64,000 bases of DNA. Source: Rhodococcus sp. 4CII (GTDB lineage: Bacteria; Actinomycetota; Actinomycetes; Mycobacteriales; Mycobacteriaceae). Location of the stretch: positions 434,001 through 498,000 of the forward strand of contig NZ_JACCFE010000002.1 in the NCBI RefSeq assembly GCF_014256275.1, given 5' to 3'. The notes beneath the pieces are model-generated. The model searched no databases. It had not been told where the DNA came from and was given only the letters and a program-made list of their open reading frames with translations. Positions 8,523 to 17,662 of this stretch are shown here, in pieces. Positions within the stretch are counted from its first letter, which is position 1, and each line of letters opens with the position of its first letter. The position numbers and the translations under genes were made by a program.

Positions 8523-9809
8523 ATGTCCGAAGTCACCGACGACGCCTCGTCACCCGTTCCCGCCGAAGAGCCCGCACGGCAGGTAGTGCCCCTGCTCGCG
8601 CCGCGGGACGGCGTACCCGAGGTGGTCACCACTGCGGAGGGCGTCGCGAAGGCGGCCGCCGCGCTCGGCGAGGGCACCGGGCCGCTGGCCGTCGACGCCG
8701 AACGCGCGTCCGGCTTCCGCTACTCGGCGCGGGCGTATCTCGTGCAGCTGCGACGGGAGGGTGCGGGGACGGTTCTCCTCGACCCCATTCCCACCGCCGC
8801 CGATCTCGCCCCGCTGGCGGAGGTGATCAATCCGCTGGAGTGGATTCTGCATTCCGCCGATCAGGATCTGCCGGGGCTCGCGGAACTCGGCCTGTCGCCG
8901 GCAACCCTGTTCGACACCGAACTGGCGGGCCGGCTCGCCGGGTTCGAACGGGTCGGGCTCGCTGCGATCGTCGAACGCACCCTGGGCTTCGAACTCCGGA
9001 AGGGTCACGGCGCCGCGGACTGGTCGAAGCGGCCGCTGCCCGATTCCTGGCTGAACTATGCGGCCCTCGACGTCGAAGTCCTCGTCGAACTGCGGAACGT
9101 GATGGCGGCGGAACTCGACGAGCAGGGCAAGAGCGAGTGGGCCGCACAGGAATTCGAGCACATCCGGCTCGCCGGGCCGCCCAGGCCCAAGCCGGACCGC
9201 TGGCGCCGGACGTCGCACATCACGTCGCTGAAGACGCAGCGGCAACTCGCCGCGGCCCGCTCGCTGTGGCAGGCGCGGGAGGATCTCGCCCGCCGACGCG
9301 ACGTCTCCCCGAGCCGGGTGCTTCCGGATTCGGCGATCATCGACGCGTCGACGAAGGACCCGCGGAGCATCGACGCGCTCCGGGCGCTGCCGGTGTTCGG
9401 CGGCCCCCGTCAGCGACGGCATTCCCGCATCTGGCTCGAGGCACTCGAGGACGCCCGCGCACTGCCGGATTCCGACCTCCCACCCAAGACCCCGCCGATC
9501 ACCGGACCGCCGCCGGCGAGCCGGTGGGCGCGGCACGACCCCGCTGCGGCCGAGCGGCTGACGGCGGCCCGCGCCGCGATGGCCGCCCTCGGCGAGAACG
9601 TGTCGGTTCCGGTCGAGAACCTGGTGACGCCCGAACTGGTGCGGAGAGTGTGCTGGGATTGGGCGACGCCCGGGGACGGCGACATCGAGGCGGCGATCGA
9701 CCGGGTGCTCGACGCGGGCGGGGCCCGCCCGTGGCAACGGCTGCTGACCGTCCCCGTGCTGGCCACGGCACTGACGTCGGCGGGGCGGGCGAGCGCCGCC
9801 GACGACTGA
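8523..9809 (+). CDS. rnd: ribonuclease D-like 3'-5' exonuclease with HRDC domain
   Basis: DEDD-family 3'-5' exoribonuclease acting in RNA maturation or decay, 428 residues. The exonuclease domain (about 35-215) shows Exo I LAVDAERASGF, Exo II ILHSADQDLPGLAELG and Exo III LNYAALDVEVLVEL. The HRDC-type helical domain follows (about 230-310), starting near SLKTQRQLAAARSLW. The C-terminal extension to residue 428 is typical of actinobacterial members. It lies 49 bases after the frame-restored WS/DGAT stop (11 bases after the uncorrected one), so read-through from the KstR-controlled promoter is possible. Confidence 0.92.
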   Translation: MSEVTDDASSPVPAEEPARQVVPLLAPRDGVPEVVTTAEGVAKAAAALGEGTGPLAVDAERASGFRYSARAYLVQLRREGAGTVLLDPIPTAADLAPLAEVINPLEWILHSADQDLPGLAELGLSPATLFDTELAGRLAGFERVGLAAIVERTLGFELRKGHGAADWSKRPLPDSWLNYAALDVEVLVELRNVMAAELDEQGKSEWAAQEFEHIRLAGPPRPKPDRWRRTSHITSLKTQRQLAAARSLWQAREDLARRRDVSPSRVLPDSAIIDASTKDPRSIDALRALPVFGGPRQRRHSRIWLEALEDARALPDSDLPPKTPPITGPPPASRWARHDPAAAERLTAARAAMAALGENVSVPVENLVTPELVRRVCWDWATPGDGDIEAAIDRVLDAGGARPWQRLLTVPVLATALTSAGRASAADD

Positions 9810-9812
9810 TTT

Positions 9813-9829
9813 CCCGCGCCGATCGCGGG
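9813..9829 (+). terminator. short GC hairpin after rnd
   Basis: CCCGCG / CGCGGG stem with a 5-base loop directly after the rnd stop. There is no T tract. It is a plausible weak terminator. Confidence 0.4.
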
Positions 9830-9864
9830 GCGAACACGCGAATTCCTGATGAGGTACCCATTAA

Positions 9865-9880
9865 GTTACCCACGAGTAAC
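9865..9880. promoter_or_regulatory. candidate operator upstream of fadAB
   Basis: Inverted repeat GTTAC-N6-GTAAC (GTTACCCACGAGTAAC) in the 148-base gap before fadA, about 80 bases upstream of the start. It has the shape of a TetR/FadR-type operator. The binding protein is unknown; this rests on symmetry and position only. Confidence 0.4.
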
Positions 9881-9957
9881 GGCCGGGGTACGCTGGTCTG
9901 GAGGCCGGACGCCTGGCCGTGATCCGGAACCAAACTGCTCCATCAGGAGGAATTCGC

Positions 9958-11166
9958 GTGGCTCCATCCACCACATCTCAACGCAACGTCGTGTTCGTCG
10001 ACGGCATCCGCACTCCGTTCGGCAAGGCCGGGCCCAAGGGCATGTACGCGGATACCCGGGCGGACGACCTCGTCGTCAAGACCATCCGTGAGCTGCTGCG
10101 GCGCAACCCGCAGCTCGACCCCGCCCGCATCGACGAGGTCGCCATCGCCGCGACCACGCAGACCGGCGACCAGGGCCTCACCATCGGCCGCACATCCGCG
10201 ATCCTGGCCGGGCTCCCCGAGACGGTCCCCGGCTTCGCCATCGACCGCATGTGCGCCGGGGCAATGACGTCCGTCACCACCACCGCCTCGGGAATCGGCT
10301 TCGGCCAGTACGACGTGGTGATCGCCGGCGGAGTCGAACACATGGGCCACCACCCGATGGGCGAGGGCGCAGACCCGAACCCGCGCTTCCTCGCCGACCG
10401 CCTCGTCGACCCCAGCGCGCTCGTCATGGGGAACACGGCCGAGAATCTCCACGACCGGTTCCCGACCATCACCAAGGACCGCACCGACTCCTACGCCGTC
10501 GCGAGCCAGAACAAGTACGAGGCCGCCCGCAAGGCCGGTTTCATCGCCGACACCCTCGTACCCGTCGCCACCCGGTCCGCGGCCGGGTGGGGCCTGGCCA
10601 CCGAGGACGAGCCGCCGCGTCCGGGCACCACGCTCGAGGACCTCGCGAAGTTGAAGACGCCGTTCCGTCCCGCGGGCCGCATCACCGCGGGCAACGCGGC
10701 CGGGCTGAATGACGGCGCCACCGCCGCACTGCTCGCCGGCGAGGACACCGCCACCGAACTCGGACTGCCGATCGGCATGCGGATGGTCGGATTCGCGTTC
10801 CAGGGTGTCGATCCCGCCGTCATGGGCATCGGCCCGGTCCCCGCCACCGAGAAGCTGCTGGCCCGCACCGGTCTGAAGATCGAGGACATAGGCCTGTTCG
10901 AGATCAACGAGGCCTTCGCCGTCCAGGTACTCGCGTTCCTCGAGCACTACGGCATCGCCGACGACGATCCGCGCGTCAACCAGTGGGGCGGCGCCATCGC
11001 GTGCGGCCACCCCCTCGCGTCCTCCGGCGTCCGCCTGATGACCCAGCTGTCCCGCCAGTTCGCCCAGCGCCCCGACGTCCGCTACGGCCTGACCACGATG
11101 TGCATCGGTCTGGGCATGGGCGGCACCGTGATCTGGGAGAACCCGAACTTCGATGGAGCCAAGTAG
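9958..11166 (+). CDS. fadA: acetyl-CoA acyltransferase FadA (trifunctional complex beta subunit)
   Basis: Thiolase that cleaves 3-ketoacyl-CoA in beta-oxidation, 402 residues. The GTG start at 9958 is set by a strong AGGAGG at 9945-9950. The acyl-accepting cysteine lies in DRMCAGAMTS (about residue 99), the histidine pair in NEAFAVQVL and CGHPLASSGVRL, and the second cysteine in TMCIGLGMGG. The next gene, fadB, starts at the base after the fadA stop, so the two are made as the FadB-FadA alpha2beta2 complex, as known for the mycobacterial Rv0859-Rv0860 type. Confidence 0.95.
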   Translation: MAPSTTSQRNVVFVDGIRTPFGKAGPKGMYADTRADDLVVKTIRELLRRNPQLDPARIDEVAIAATTQTGDQGLTIGRTSAILAGLPETVPGFAIDRMCAGAMTSVTTTASGIGFGQYDVVIAGGVEHMGHHPMGEGADPNPRFLADRLVDPSALVMGNTAENLHDRFPTITKDRTDSYAVASQNKYEAARKAGFIADTLVPVATRSAAGWGLATEDEPPRPGTTLEDLAKLKTPFRPAGRITAGNAAGLNDGATAALLAGEDTATELGLPIGMRMVGFAFQGVDPAVMGIGPVPATEKLLARTGLKIEDIGLFEINEAFAVQVLAFLEHYGIADDDPRVNQWGGAIACGHPLASSGVRLMTQLSRQFAQRPDVRYGLTTMCIGLGMGGTVIWENPNFDGAK

Positions 11167-13275
11167 ATGACCGACATTGCAACGGCATTCGCCGAGGAGG
11201 TCGTGACCCACGCGTACACCAAGATCGTCGCCGTACCGGGCATCGAGGGCCCGGTCGCGCTGATCACCCTCGACAACGGCTTCGACCACACCAAGCCGTC
11301 GTCGTTCGGTCCGGGCGGCCTGGCGGCCCTCGACGCCGCACTCGACGAGGCGTTCGCCGCCCACCCGGTCGCGATCGCGATCACCGGCAAACCCTTCATC
11401 TTCGCCGCCGGGGCGGACCTCAAGGGTGTTCCCAGCATCACGAACCGTGACCAGGCCCTCGAACTCGGCCGGCTCGGGCACAAGGTGTTCCGCCGGCTGC
11501 GCGAGTCGTCGGTCCCGACGTTCGCGTTCGTCAACGGCGTCGCACTCGGCGGCGGGCTCGAGGTCGCACTGCACAGCCACTACCGCACCGCGTCCGAGAG
11601 CGCGGGCGCGCTGGGTCTGCCCGAGACGTTCCTCGGTCTGGTTCCGGGCTGGGGCGGAACGCAGTTGCTGCCCAACCTCATCGGTCCGTCGAACGCCGTA
11701 ACCGTAGTCATCGAGAACGCGCTGAACCAGAACAGGACGCTCACTCCGAAGAAGGCACTCGAACTCGGCGTCGTCGACGCGGTGTTCGGTTCCGCCGATT
11801 TCCTGGAGCAGTCGTTCGCGTGGGCCGCGCAGGTCCTGGCCGGCGAGATCACCCCGGCCCGCCCCGAGATCGACCGGGGCACGGGCTGGGACGACGCGAT
11901 CGCCCGCGCGAAGGCGATCGTCGAGGGCAAGACGAAGAACAACGCACCCGGACCGGTCAAGGCCGTCGAACTCCTCGAGCTGGCCCGGACCACCGATCTC
12001 ACCGATCCCGCCTCGCTCGACAAGGGCTTCGCCGCCGAGGACGAGGCGCTCGCCGACCTGCTGCTCGCCGACGAGCTCCGCGCGGGCCTGTACGCGTTCG
12101 ACCTGGTGAACAAGCGGGCGAAGCGTCCCGCAGGCGCACCCGACAAGTCCCTCGCCCGCAAGGTCACCGGGGTCGGAATCGTCGGCGCCGGCCTGATGGC
12201 GAGTCAGCTCGCCATGCTGTTCGTCCGCCAGCTGAAGGTGCCGGTGATCCTCACCGACATCGACCAAGAGCGCATCGACAAGGGCGTCGGCTATGTCCAC
12301 GGCGAGATCGACAAACTGCAGGGCAAGGGCCGCCTGTCCCCCGACGCGGCGAACCGCCTCAAGGGTCTCGTGTCCGGTTCACTCGACAAGGCCGCGTTCG
12401 CGAACACCGACTTCGTGATCGAGGCCGTGTTCGAGAACATGGACGTCAAGAAGAAGGTGTTCGCCGAGCTGGAGCAGTACGTCTCACCCGAGACGATTCT
12501 CGCCACCAACACCTCGTCGCTGTCGATTACCGAGATGGCGGCGGACTTGAAGCACCCGGAGCGGGTCGTGGGCTTCCACTTCTTCAACCCGGTCGCCGTG
12601 CTGCCCCTGCTCGAGGTCATCAAGGGCGACAAGACCGACGACGCCACGCTGGCCACGGCGTTCGCCACCGCCAAGGCGCTCAAGAAGTCGGCCGTCGGTT
12701 CCGCCGACCTGCCCGGGTTCGTCTTCAACCGGCTCCTGATCCGCACCCTCGGTGAGGTCATGAACGCGGTCGACGAGGGCACCCCGTTCGAGGTGGCCGA
12801 CAACGCCATCGCCGAACTCGGCATGCCGATGACACCGTTCACCCTGCTGGCCCTGGTCGGGCCGGCGGTCGCGCTGCACACCGGCGAGACCCTCGCCGAG
12901 GCGTACCCCGAGCGGTTCCACAACTCCCCCGGCCTCGAGGCGCTGGTCGAGGCCAGGAAACCGGCGGTGTGGAGTTACGGCGCCGACGGCGCGCAGGTCG
13001 TCGACCCCGAGGTCGCCGAACTGTGGAAGCAGGGCGACAAGGCGTCCACGTCCGAGGAGGTTCTGGAGCGCACGCGGCGCGCGTTCGCCGAGGAGATCCA
13101 GATCATGCTCGACGAGGGCGTCGTGGCCGCGGCCGAGGACATCGACCTGTGCCTGATCCTGGGCGGTGGGTTCGGCTTCTGGAACGGCGGCATCACGCCG
13201 TACCTGGACCGCACCGGCACGTCCGAGGCCGTCAACGGCAAGCGTTTCCTGGCACCGGGCGTCGCGAGCGTCTGA
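11167..13275 (+). CDS. fadB: fatty acid oxidation complex alpha subunit FadB
   Basis: Bifunctional enoyl-CoA hydratase / 3-hydroxyacyl-CoA dehydrogenase, 702 residues. The crotonase domain (about 1-210) has the oxyanion segment FAAGADLKG and the acid-bearing NGVALGGGLEVALHS and LPETFLGLVPGWGGTQ. The dehydrogenase domain starts at about 333 with GVGIVGAGLMASQLA and holds the histidine in VVGFHFFNPVAVLP. The C-terminal dehydrogenase half follows (PGFVFNRLL). The ATG directly follows the fadA stop. The operon ends in a strong hairpin at 13285-13320. Confidence 0.95.
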   Translation: MTDIATAFAEEVVTHAYTKIVAVPGIEGPVALITLDNGFDHTKPSSFGPGGLAALDAALDEAFAAHPVAIAITGKPFIFAAGADLKGVPSITNRDQALELGRLGHKVFRRLRESSVPTFAFVNGVALGGGLEVALHSHYRTASESAGALGLPETFLGLVPGWGGTQLLPNLIGPSNAVTVVIENALNQNRTLTPKKALELGVVDAVFGSADFLEQSFAWAAQVLAGEITPARPEIDRGTGWDDAIARAKAIVEGKTKNNAPGPVKAVELLELARTTDLTDPASLDKGFAAEDEALADLLLADELRAGLYAFDLVNKRAKRPAGAPDKSLARKVTGVGIVGAGLMASQLAMLFVRQLKVPVILTDIDQERIDKGVGYVHGEIDKLQGKGRLSPDAANRLKGLVSGSLDKAAFANTDFVIEAVFENMDVKKKVFAELEQYVSPETILATNTSSLSITEMAADLKHPERVVGFHFFNPVAVLPLLEVIKGDKTDDATLATAFATAKALKKSAVGSADLPGFVFNRLLIRTLGEVMNAVDEGTPFEVADNAIAELGMPMTPFTLLALVGPAVALHTGETLAEAYPERFHNSPGLEALVEARKPAVWSYGADGAQVVDPEVAELWKQGDKASTSEEVLERTRRAFAEEIQIMLDEGVVAAAEDIDLCLILGGGFGFWNGGITPYLDRTGTSEAVNGKRFLAPGVASV

Positions 13276-13284
13276 TCCCCAGGT

Positions 13285-13320
13285 GAGTGGCGCAGTGTGC
13301 CCCGGCACGCTGCGCCACTC
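13285..13320. terminator. bidirectional terminator between fadB and the AprA-like gene
   Basis: GAGTGGCGCAG / CTGCGCCACTC form an 11-base stem, extended inward by GTGCC/GGCAC after one mismatch. It lies between two convergent stop codons at 13275 and 13327 and probably serves both operons. Confidence 0.75.
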
Positions 13321-13326
13321 TCGTGC

Positions 13327-16026
13327 TCAGGGGACGGGGACCTGGTCGGCGGTGGCGAGCGCCTGGCGGGCGTAGGCCCGCACGTCGGCGTCAGTGTCCT
13401 CGAGTGCGGTGGTGAGCGCACCGACGGCGGCGCGGTCACCGGGCCACCGGCCGAGTGCGAGGACGGCGGCCTTGCGCACGTCGAGGTGCGCATCCGTCAG
13501 GGCGTCCGCCAGCGCTGGTACCGCGTCTCCGGGCTCCGCCCCGGCGAGGGCCCGCGCCGCGCCCTGACGGATCTGCCACGCCGGCTCCCGCAGGCCGGAC
13601 ACCGCGAGGGCCACGTCGTCTCCGCGGCAGCCCAGACCGGCGAACGCGGCGAGCGCGGCGGCCCGGACCAGCGGATCGCGATCGCCGGCCAGGAACCGGA
13701 CGGTGTCGACGCCGCCGAGCCCGACGGTCGCCAGTCCCTGCGCGACGGTGATCCGCACCTCCCGGTTCTCGTCCTGTGCCCCCGAGGCCACCGACTCCCA
13801 TCGGTCCAGCGACACCAGCGCGCGCACCGCGTCGATCCGGACGTGATGGTCGCCGTCGGACAGTGCGGTCAGGAACTGTTCCGCCGAACCCGCGTGCAGG
13901 GCGCGCAGAACGTCGACGACGGCGGCCCGGACCACGGCGTCACCCGACCCCAGGTGCCCGGCCAACCCGTCGGCGGACGGCAGCACCTCGACGAGTTCGC
14001 GCAGACCGTCCGCGGCGGCGCGGCGGACCGTGACGTCCCGGTCGCCGAGCGCCGCGATCACCGCGCCCCCGAATCCGTCGGGGGTTCCCTCCGTCAGCAC
14101 CGACAGCGCCGTGACGCGGACCTGCGGGTCGGCGTCGCCCAGATACGGTGCGAGTTCGGCAACGCTCGGGGAGTCGAGTCCGAGGACCGCGACGATGGCC
14201 GGTGACGACGCCTCCTGCCGGACCGGCGCCGCGATGCGGGAGCGTTCCTCCACCGGCGCCCGACCCCCGACCAGCGGAGGCTGCGCGACGGGCAGGACCG
14301 TCCGGTCCTGGGGCGGAAGGGAATCGAGTCCGGGGACCGGCACGAAGTACGGTTCCACCGGCCGCTTGAGGAATTCCATGTCGCCGTTCTCGCCGCGGCG
14401 CAGATTCAGGTGGTATCCCCATGTGTCGTCCTGCTGGTCCGGCAGATCCGCGCGTTCGTGGTAGAGCCCCCAGCGACTCTCGGTCCGGGTCAGCGAGCTG
14501 CGGGACGCCATCTCGGCGCAGTCCCGGATGAATGTGACCTCCGCGCAGCGCATCAGCTCGTGCGGGGTGACGGCGCCCATCCCGGCGATCTCCCCCGCCA
14601 TCCGTTCGAACGTCTCGACGGCGATCGACAGCTTGGCCGCCGTTTTCGGCGGTGCGACGTAGTCGTTGACGAAGCGGCGCAGCTTGTACTCGACCTGCGG
14701 CTGAGGCGGGCCGTCCGGGTTGCGCAGCGGCCGGTAGATCAGCTCGTGCGCGGCGGCGAGTTGCTCCGCGGGCAACGCGGCCGGCGCCTCGACACCCGGC
14801 AGGGTGCCGGTGGCGTGTGCCCCGGCGAGGTCGCCGTAGACGAACGCGCCGATCATGTAGTTGTGCGGGACGCAGGCGAGGTCGCCTGCGGCGTACAGCC
14901 CCGGGACGGTGGTCGCGCCGTGCTCGTCCACCCACACGCCGGATGCGGAATGTCCGCTGCACAGGCCGATCTCGGAGATGTGCATCTCGATGTCGTGGCT
15001 GCGGTAGTCGTGGCCGCGGTTCGCGTGGAACGTGCCGCGGGTGGGTCGTTCGGTGGTGTGCAGGATCGATTCGAGGGTGCCGAGGGTTTCTTCCGGGAGG
15101 TGGCTGACCTTGAGGTAGATGGGTCCGCGCGCGGATTCGATCTCGCTCTTGACCTCGCTCATCATCTGCCCCGACCAGTAGTCGGAGTCGACGAACCGCT
15201 CCCCCTCGGCGTTCACCTGGTAGCCGCCGAACGGGTTCGCGACGTACGCGCAGGCCGGGCCGTTGTAATCCTTGATCAGCGGATTGATCTGGAAGCATTC
15301 GATGCCGCTCAGCTCGGCGCCGGCGTGATAGGCCATCGAGTACCCGTCACCGGCGTTGGTCGGGTTCTCGTACGTTCCGTAGAGGTATCCCGACGCCGGC
15401 AGCCCGAGCCGCCCGCACGGACCGGTCGCGAGGATCACCGCCTTCGCCCCGACCGCGACGAATTCGCCGGTGCGGGTGTTCAGCGCGGCGGCGCCGACGG
15501 CCCGGCCGTTCTCCGTGAGCACACGGACAGGCATCAGCCGGTTCTCGATGCGGATCCTCTCCCGCATCTTCCGTTGCCGCAGCACCCGGTACAGCGCCTT
15601 CTTCACGTCCTTGCCCTCGGGCATCGGCAGCACGTACGAGCCGGAGCGGTGCACGCGGCGCACCGCGTATTCGCCGTACTCGTCCTTCTCGAACTTCACG
15701 CCGTACTTCTCGAGGCGCTGCACCATCGCGAATCCGCGGGTCGCCGTCTGATACACGGTGCGCTGGTTGACGATTCCGTCGTTGGCCCGGGTGATTTCGG
15801 CGACGTAGTCCTCGGGTTCGGCCTTGCCGGGGATGACGGCGTTGTTGACCCCGTCCATTCCCATGGCGAGCGCCCCGGAATGACGCACGTGCGCCTTTTC
15901 GAGCAGGAGCACGTTCGCGCCGTTCTCGGCCGCGGTCAGTGCCGCCATCGTGCCGGCGGTGCCGCCTCCGATGACGAGGACGTCGCAATCGAGACGGACG
16001 GTGTCGGCGAGGTCGGGGATGTCCAT
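13327..16026 (-). CDS. AprA-like FAD oxidoreductase with C-terminal HEAT-repeat domain
   Basis: FAD flavoprotein of the fumarate reductase / succinate dehydrogenase / adenylylsulfate reductase alpha superfamily, 899 residues. Residues about 1-590 hold the FAD motif VLVIGGGTAGTMAALTA and HSGALAMGMDGVNNA. The latter resembles the RSGAVAMG block of AprA rather than the HT motif of covalently flavinylated fumarate reductases. PGLYAAGDLACVPHN is the distal FAD motif. From about 620 to the end there are some nine units of about 31 residues with cores such as DADPQVRVTALSVL and DTDADVRAYARQAL, i.e. PBS-lyase-type HEAT repeats. It is last in a six-gene operon with a ferredoxin and an ABC importer; its ATG overlaps the ATPase stop. 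The substrate is unknown; oxidation or reduction of the imported compound with electrons passing through the ferredoxin is inferred. Confidence 0.85.
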   Translation of the reverse strand: MDIPDLADTVRLDCDVLVIGGGTAGTMAALTAAENGANVLLLEKAHVRHSGALAMGMDGVNNAVIPGKAEPEDYVAEITRANDGIVNQRTVYQTATRGFAMVQRLEKYGVKFEKDEYGEYAVRRVHRSGSYVLPMPEGKDVKKALYRVLRQRKMRERIRIENRLMPVRVLTENGRAVGAAALNTRTGEFVAVGAKAVILATGPCGRLGLPASGYLYGTYENPTNAGDGYSMAYHAGAELSGIECFQINPLIKDYNGPACAYVANPFGGYQVNAEGERFVDSDYWSGQMMSEVKSEIESARGPIYLKVSHLPEETLGTLESILHTTERPTRGTFHANRGHDYRSHDIEMHISEIGLCSGHSASGVWVDEHGATTVPGLYAAGDLACVPHNYMIGAFVYGDLAGAHATGTLPGVEAPAALPAEQLAAAHELIYRPLRNPDGPPQPQVEYKLRRFVNDYVAPPKTAAKLSIAVETFERMAGEIAGMGAVTPHELMRCAEVTFIRDCAEMASRSSLTRTESRWGLYHERADLPDQQDDTWGYHLNLRRGENGDMEFLKRPVEPYFVPVPGLDSLPPQDRTVLPVAQPPLVGGRAPVEERSRIAAPVRQEASSPAIVAVLGLDSPSVAELAPYLGDADPQVRVTALSVLTEGTPDGFGGAVIAALGDRDVTVRRAAADGLRELVEVLPSADGLAGHLGSGDAVVRAAVVDVLRALHAGSAEQFLTALSDGDHHVRIDAVRALVSLDRWESVASGAQDENREVRITVAQGLATVGLGGVDTVRFLAGDRDPLVRAAALAAFAGLGCRGDDVALAVSGLREPAWQIRQGAARALAGAEPGDAVPALADALTDAHLDVRKAAVLALGRWPGDRAAVGALTTALEDTDADVRAYARQALATADQVPVP

Positions 16027-16805
16027 CAGTTCTCCGGTGTGTGGTTCAGCGCGGCGAGAACGTCGGCGCGCGCGGCACGGGTGTCGGGGTGGTCGAGGCG
16101 ATCACGGTCCCGCGGGTGCGGAATGTCGACGAGTGCGCGCAGCGGCTCGCCGGCGCGGCCGAGCACGGCGACGCGGTCACCCAGCAACACCGCCTCGTCC
16201 ACGTCGTGGGTCACGAACACGACGGTCGTCGGGTGCGTGCTCCACGTGTCGACGAGCAGTCGCTGCATGACGCCGCGCGTCTGGGTGTCGAGTGCGCCGA
16301 ACGGCTCGTCCATCATCACCGCCCGGGGCGCCCCGGCGAGGCCGCGCGCCAACTGCACCCGCTGCCGCATGCCCCCGGACAGGTTCTTGGGCAGGAAGTC
16401 CCCGAACCCGGTGAGGCCGACCTCCGCGATCCAGCGATCGGCGACGTCCCGCCGCCCCTTGCGGGGTTCGCCGCGTAGTGCGAGGGCCAGCTCGATGTTG
16501 GAGCGCACCGTGCGCCACGGAAGCAGCGCATTGTCCTGGAACACGACGGCCCGGTCCCGGGACGTCGTCGTCACGACCGCGCCGTCGGCGACGACGCCGC
16601 CCGAATCGGGTGGCAGCAGACCGGCCAGGGCGCGCAGCACGGTGGACTTTCCGCAGCCGGAAGGTCCGGTGAGCACGAGGATCTCACCCGGGACCACCGT
16701 CAGCGACAGCGAACGGATGACCGGGTTGCCGGTGTAGGATAGGGTCACGTCGTCGAGGACCAGCGACATTCCGGCGGTCACGGACGGTGCCGCGGTGGTG
16801 GTCAT
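16026..16805 (-). CDS. NitT/TauT-family ABC transporter ATPase
   Basis: ATP-binding subunit of a nitrate/sulfonate/taurine-type importer, 259 residues from ATG 16805, whose start overlaps the permease stop (ATGA). Walker A is TGPSGCGKSTVL, the Q-loop VVFQDNALLPWRTV, the signature NLSGGMRQRVQLARGLA, Walker B AVMMDEPFGALD and the switch histidine FVTHDVDEAVLLG. The LPWRTV and DVDEAVLLG wording is typical of SsuB/TauB. It works with the permease and binding lipoprotein just upstream. Substrate class (small organic anion such as a sulfonate) is inferred from family only. Confidence 0.92.
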   Translation of the reverse strand: MTTTAAPSVTAGMSLVLDDVTLSYTGNPVIRSLSLTVVPGEILVLTGPSGCGKSTVLRALAGLLPPDSGGVVADGAVVTTTSRDRAVVFQDNALLPWRTVRSNIELALALRGEPRKGRRDVADRWIAEVGLTGFGDFLPKNLSGGMRQRVQLARGLAGAPRAVMMDEPFGALDTQTRGVMQRLLVDTWSTHPTTVVFVTHDVDEAVLLGDRVAVLGRAGEPLRALVDIPHPRDRDRLDHPDTRAARADVLAALNHTPEN

Positions 16806-17662
16806 GCGCGCTCCCCTCGCGGCAGCCAGCGGGTGACGCGTCTGCCGAGCAGTTCGACTGCGCCGGACGTGACGAACCCGAGGATGCCGATGGTGATCAT
16901 CCCGACGAAGACGCCGGGGTAGTCGACGATCGTGTACGCCTGCCAAGTGCGGTACCCGACTCCGAGCCTGCCGGAGATCATCTCGGCGGAGATGACACAG
17001 ATCCAGGCCACACCGATCCCGACCGACAGTCCGCCGAACACGCCGGGCAGGATGCCGGGCAGCACCACCCGGGACAGCACGTCCCAGCGCCCGCCGCCCA
17101 GCGTGCGCACCGAGTCCTCCCACAGCGTCGGCAGGGCCCGCACCGCGTGCCGGGTGCTCACCATGATCGGGAAGAAGGCAGCCACGAACGTGATGAACAC
17201 GATGCCCGCCTCGTCGCTGGGAAACAGCAGGATCGCGACGGGCACCACCGCGATGGCCGGGATCGGCCGGGCGAGTTCCGTCAACGGCCCGAGGACGTCG
17301 GCGAAGAGTTCCGATCGGCCGAGGGCGATTCCGGTGGCCACGCCGACCACGGTCGCGAGCCCGAATCCGCTGAGGATCCGGAGCAGCGACTGCCCGAGGT
17401 CGAGGTAGAACAGCTCGGTCTGCAGCTGGGTGCCGAACGCGGACACGACGCCGGTGACGGTGGGGAGGGTGTCGAACCGCAACCACATCCGCACGTCGTG
17501 GGCGGTCAGCAACTGCCATGCGGTGATCGCGGCCGCGACCGACGCGATCCGGATGAACCGCGATCGCCACGGCGATGCCCGGCGGCCGGTCGTGGCCGGA
17601 TCATGTTCTTCCACAGCAGATTCGGTGTCTGCGAGAACGGCCGACCGTTCCAGAGTGGTCAC
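16802..17662 (-). CDS. NitT/TauT-family ABC transporter permease
   Basis: Membrane subunit, 286 residues from GTG 17662, which overlaps the binding-protein stop by 4 bases. About six hydrophobic segments are visible, from IASVAAAITAWQLL to VGMITIGILGFVTSG. The ATPase-docking EAA-like loop is DSVRTLGGGRWDVLSRVVLPGI with ISAEMISGRLGVGY after it, as in SsuC/TauC. A charged N-terminal stretch of about 40 residues precedes the first helix. Longer upstream frames overlap the binding-protein gene and were not used. Confidence 0.9.
   Translation of the reverse strand: MTTLERSAVLADTESAVEEHDPATTGRRASPWRSRFIRIASVAAAITAWQLLTAHDVRMWLRFDTLPTVTGVVSAFGTQLQTELFYLDLGQSLLRILSGFGLATVVGVATGIALGRSELFADVLGPLTELARPIPAIAVVPVAILLFPSDEAGIVFITFVAAFFPIMVSTRHAVRALPTLWEDSVRTLGGGRWDVLSRVVLPGILPGVFGGLSVGIGVAWICVISAEMISGRLGVGYRTWQAYTIVDYPGVFVGMITIGILGFVTSGAVELLGRRVTRWLPRGERA

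Noticed and set aside
9943..12300. Very long open frame antisense to fadAB
   Set aside because: It has no recognisable domains and lies opposite complete thiolase and FadB genes; high third-position GC keeps the antisense frame open.
14410..16737. Long plus-strand open frame opposite the AprA-like gene and ABC ATPase
   Set aside because: Arg/Val/Gly-rich translation without family motifs; the minus-strand genes have complete catalytic motifs and overlapping operon junctions.
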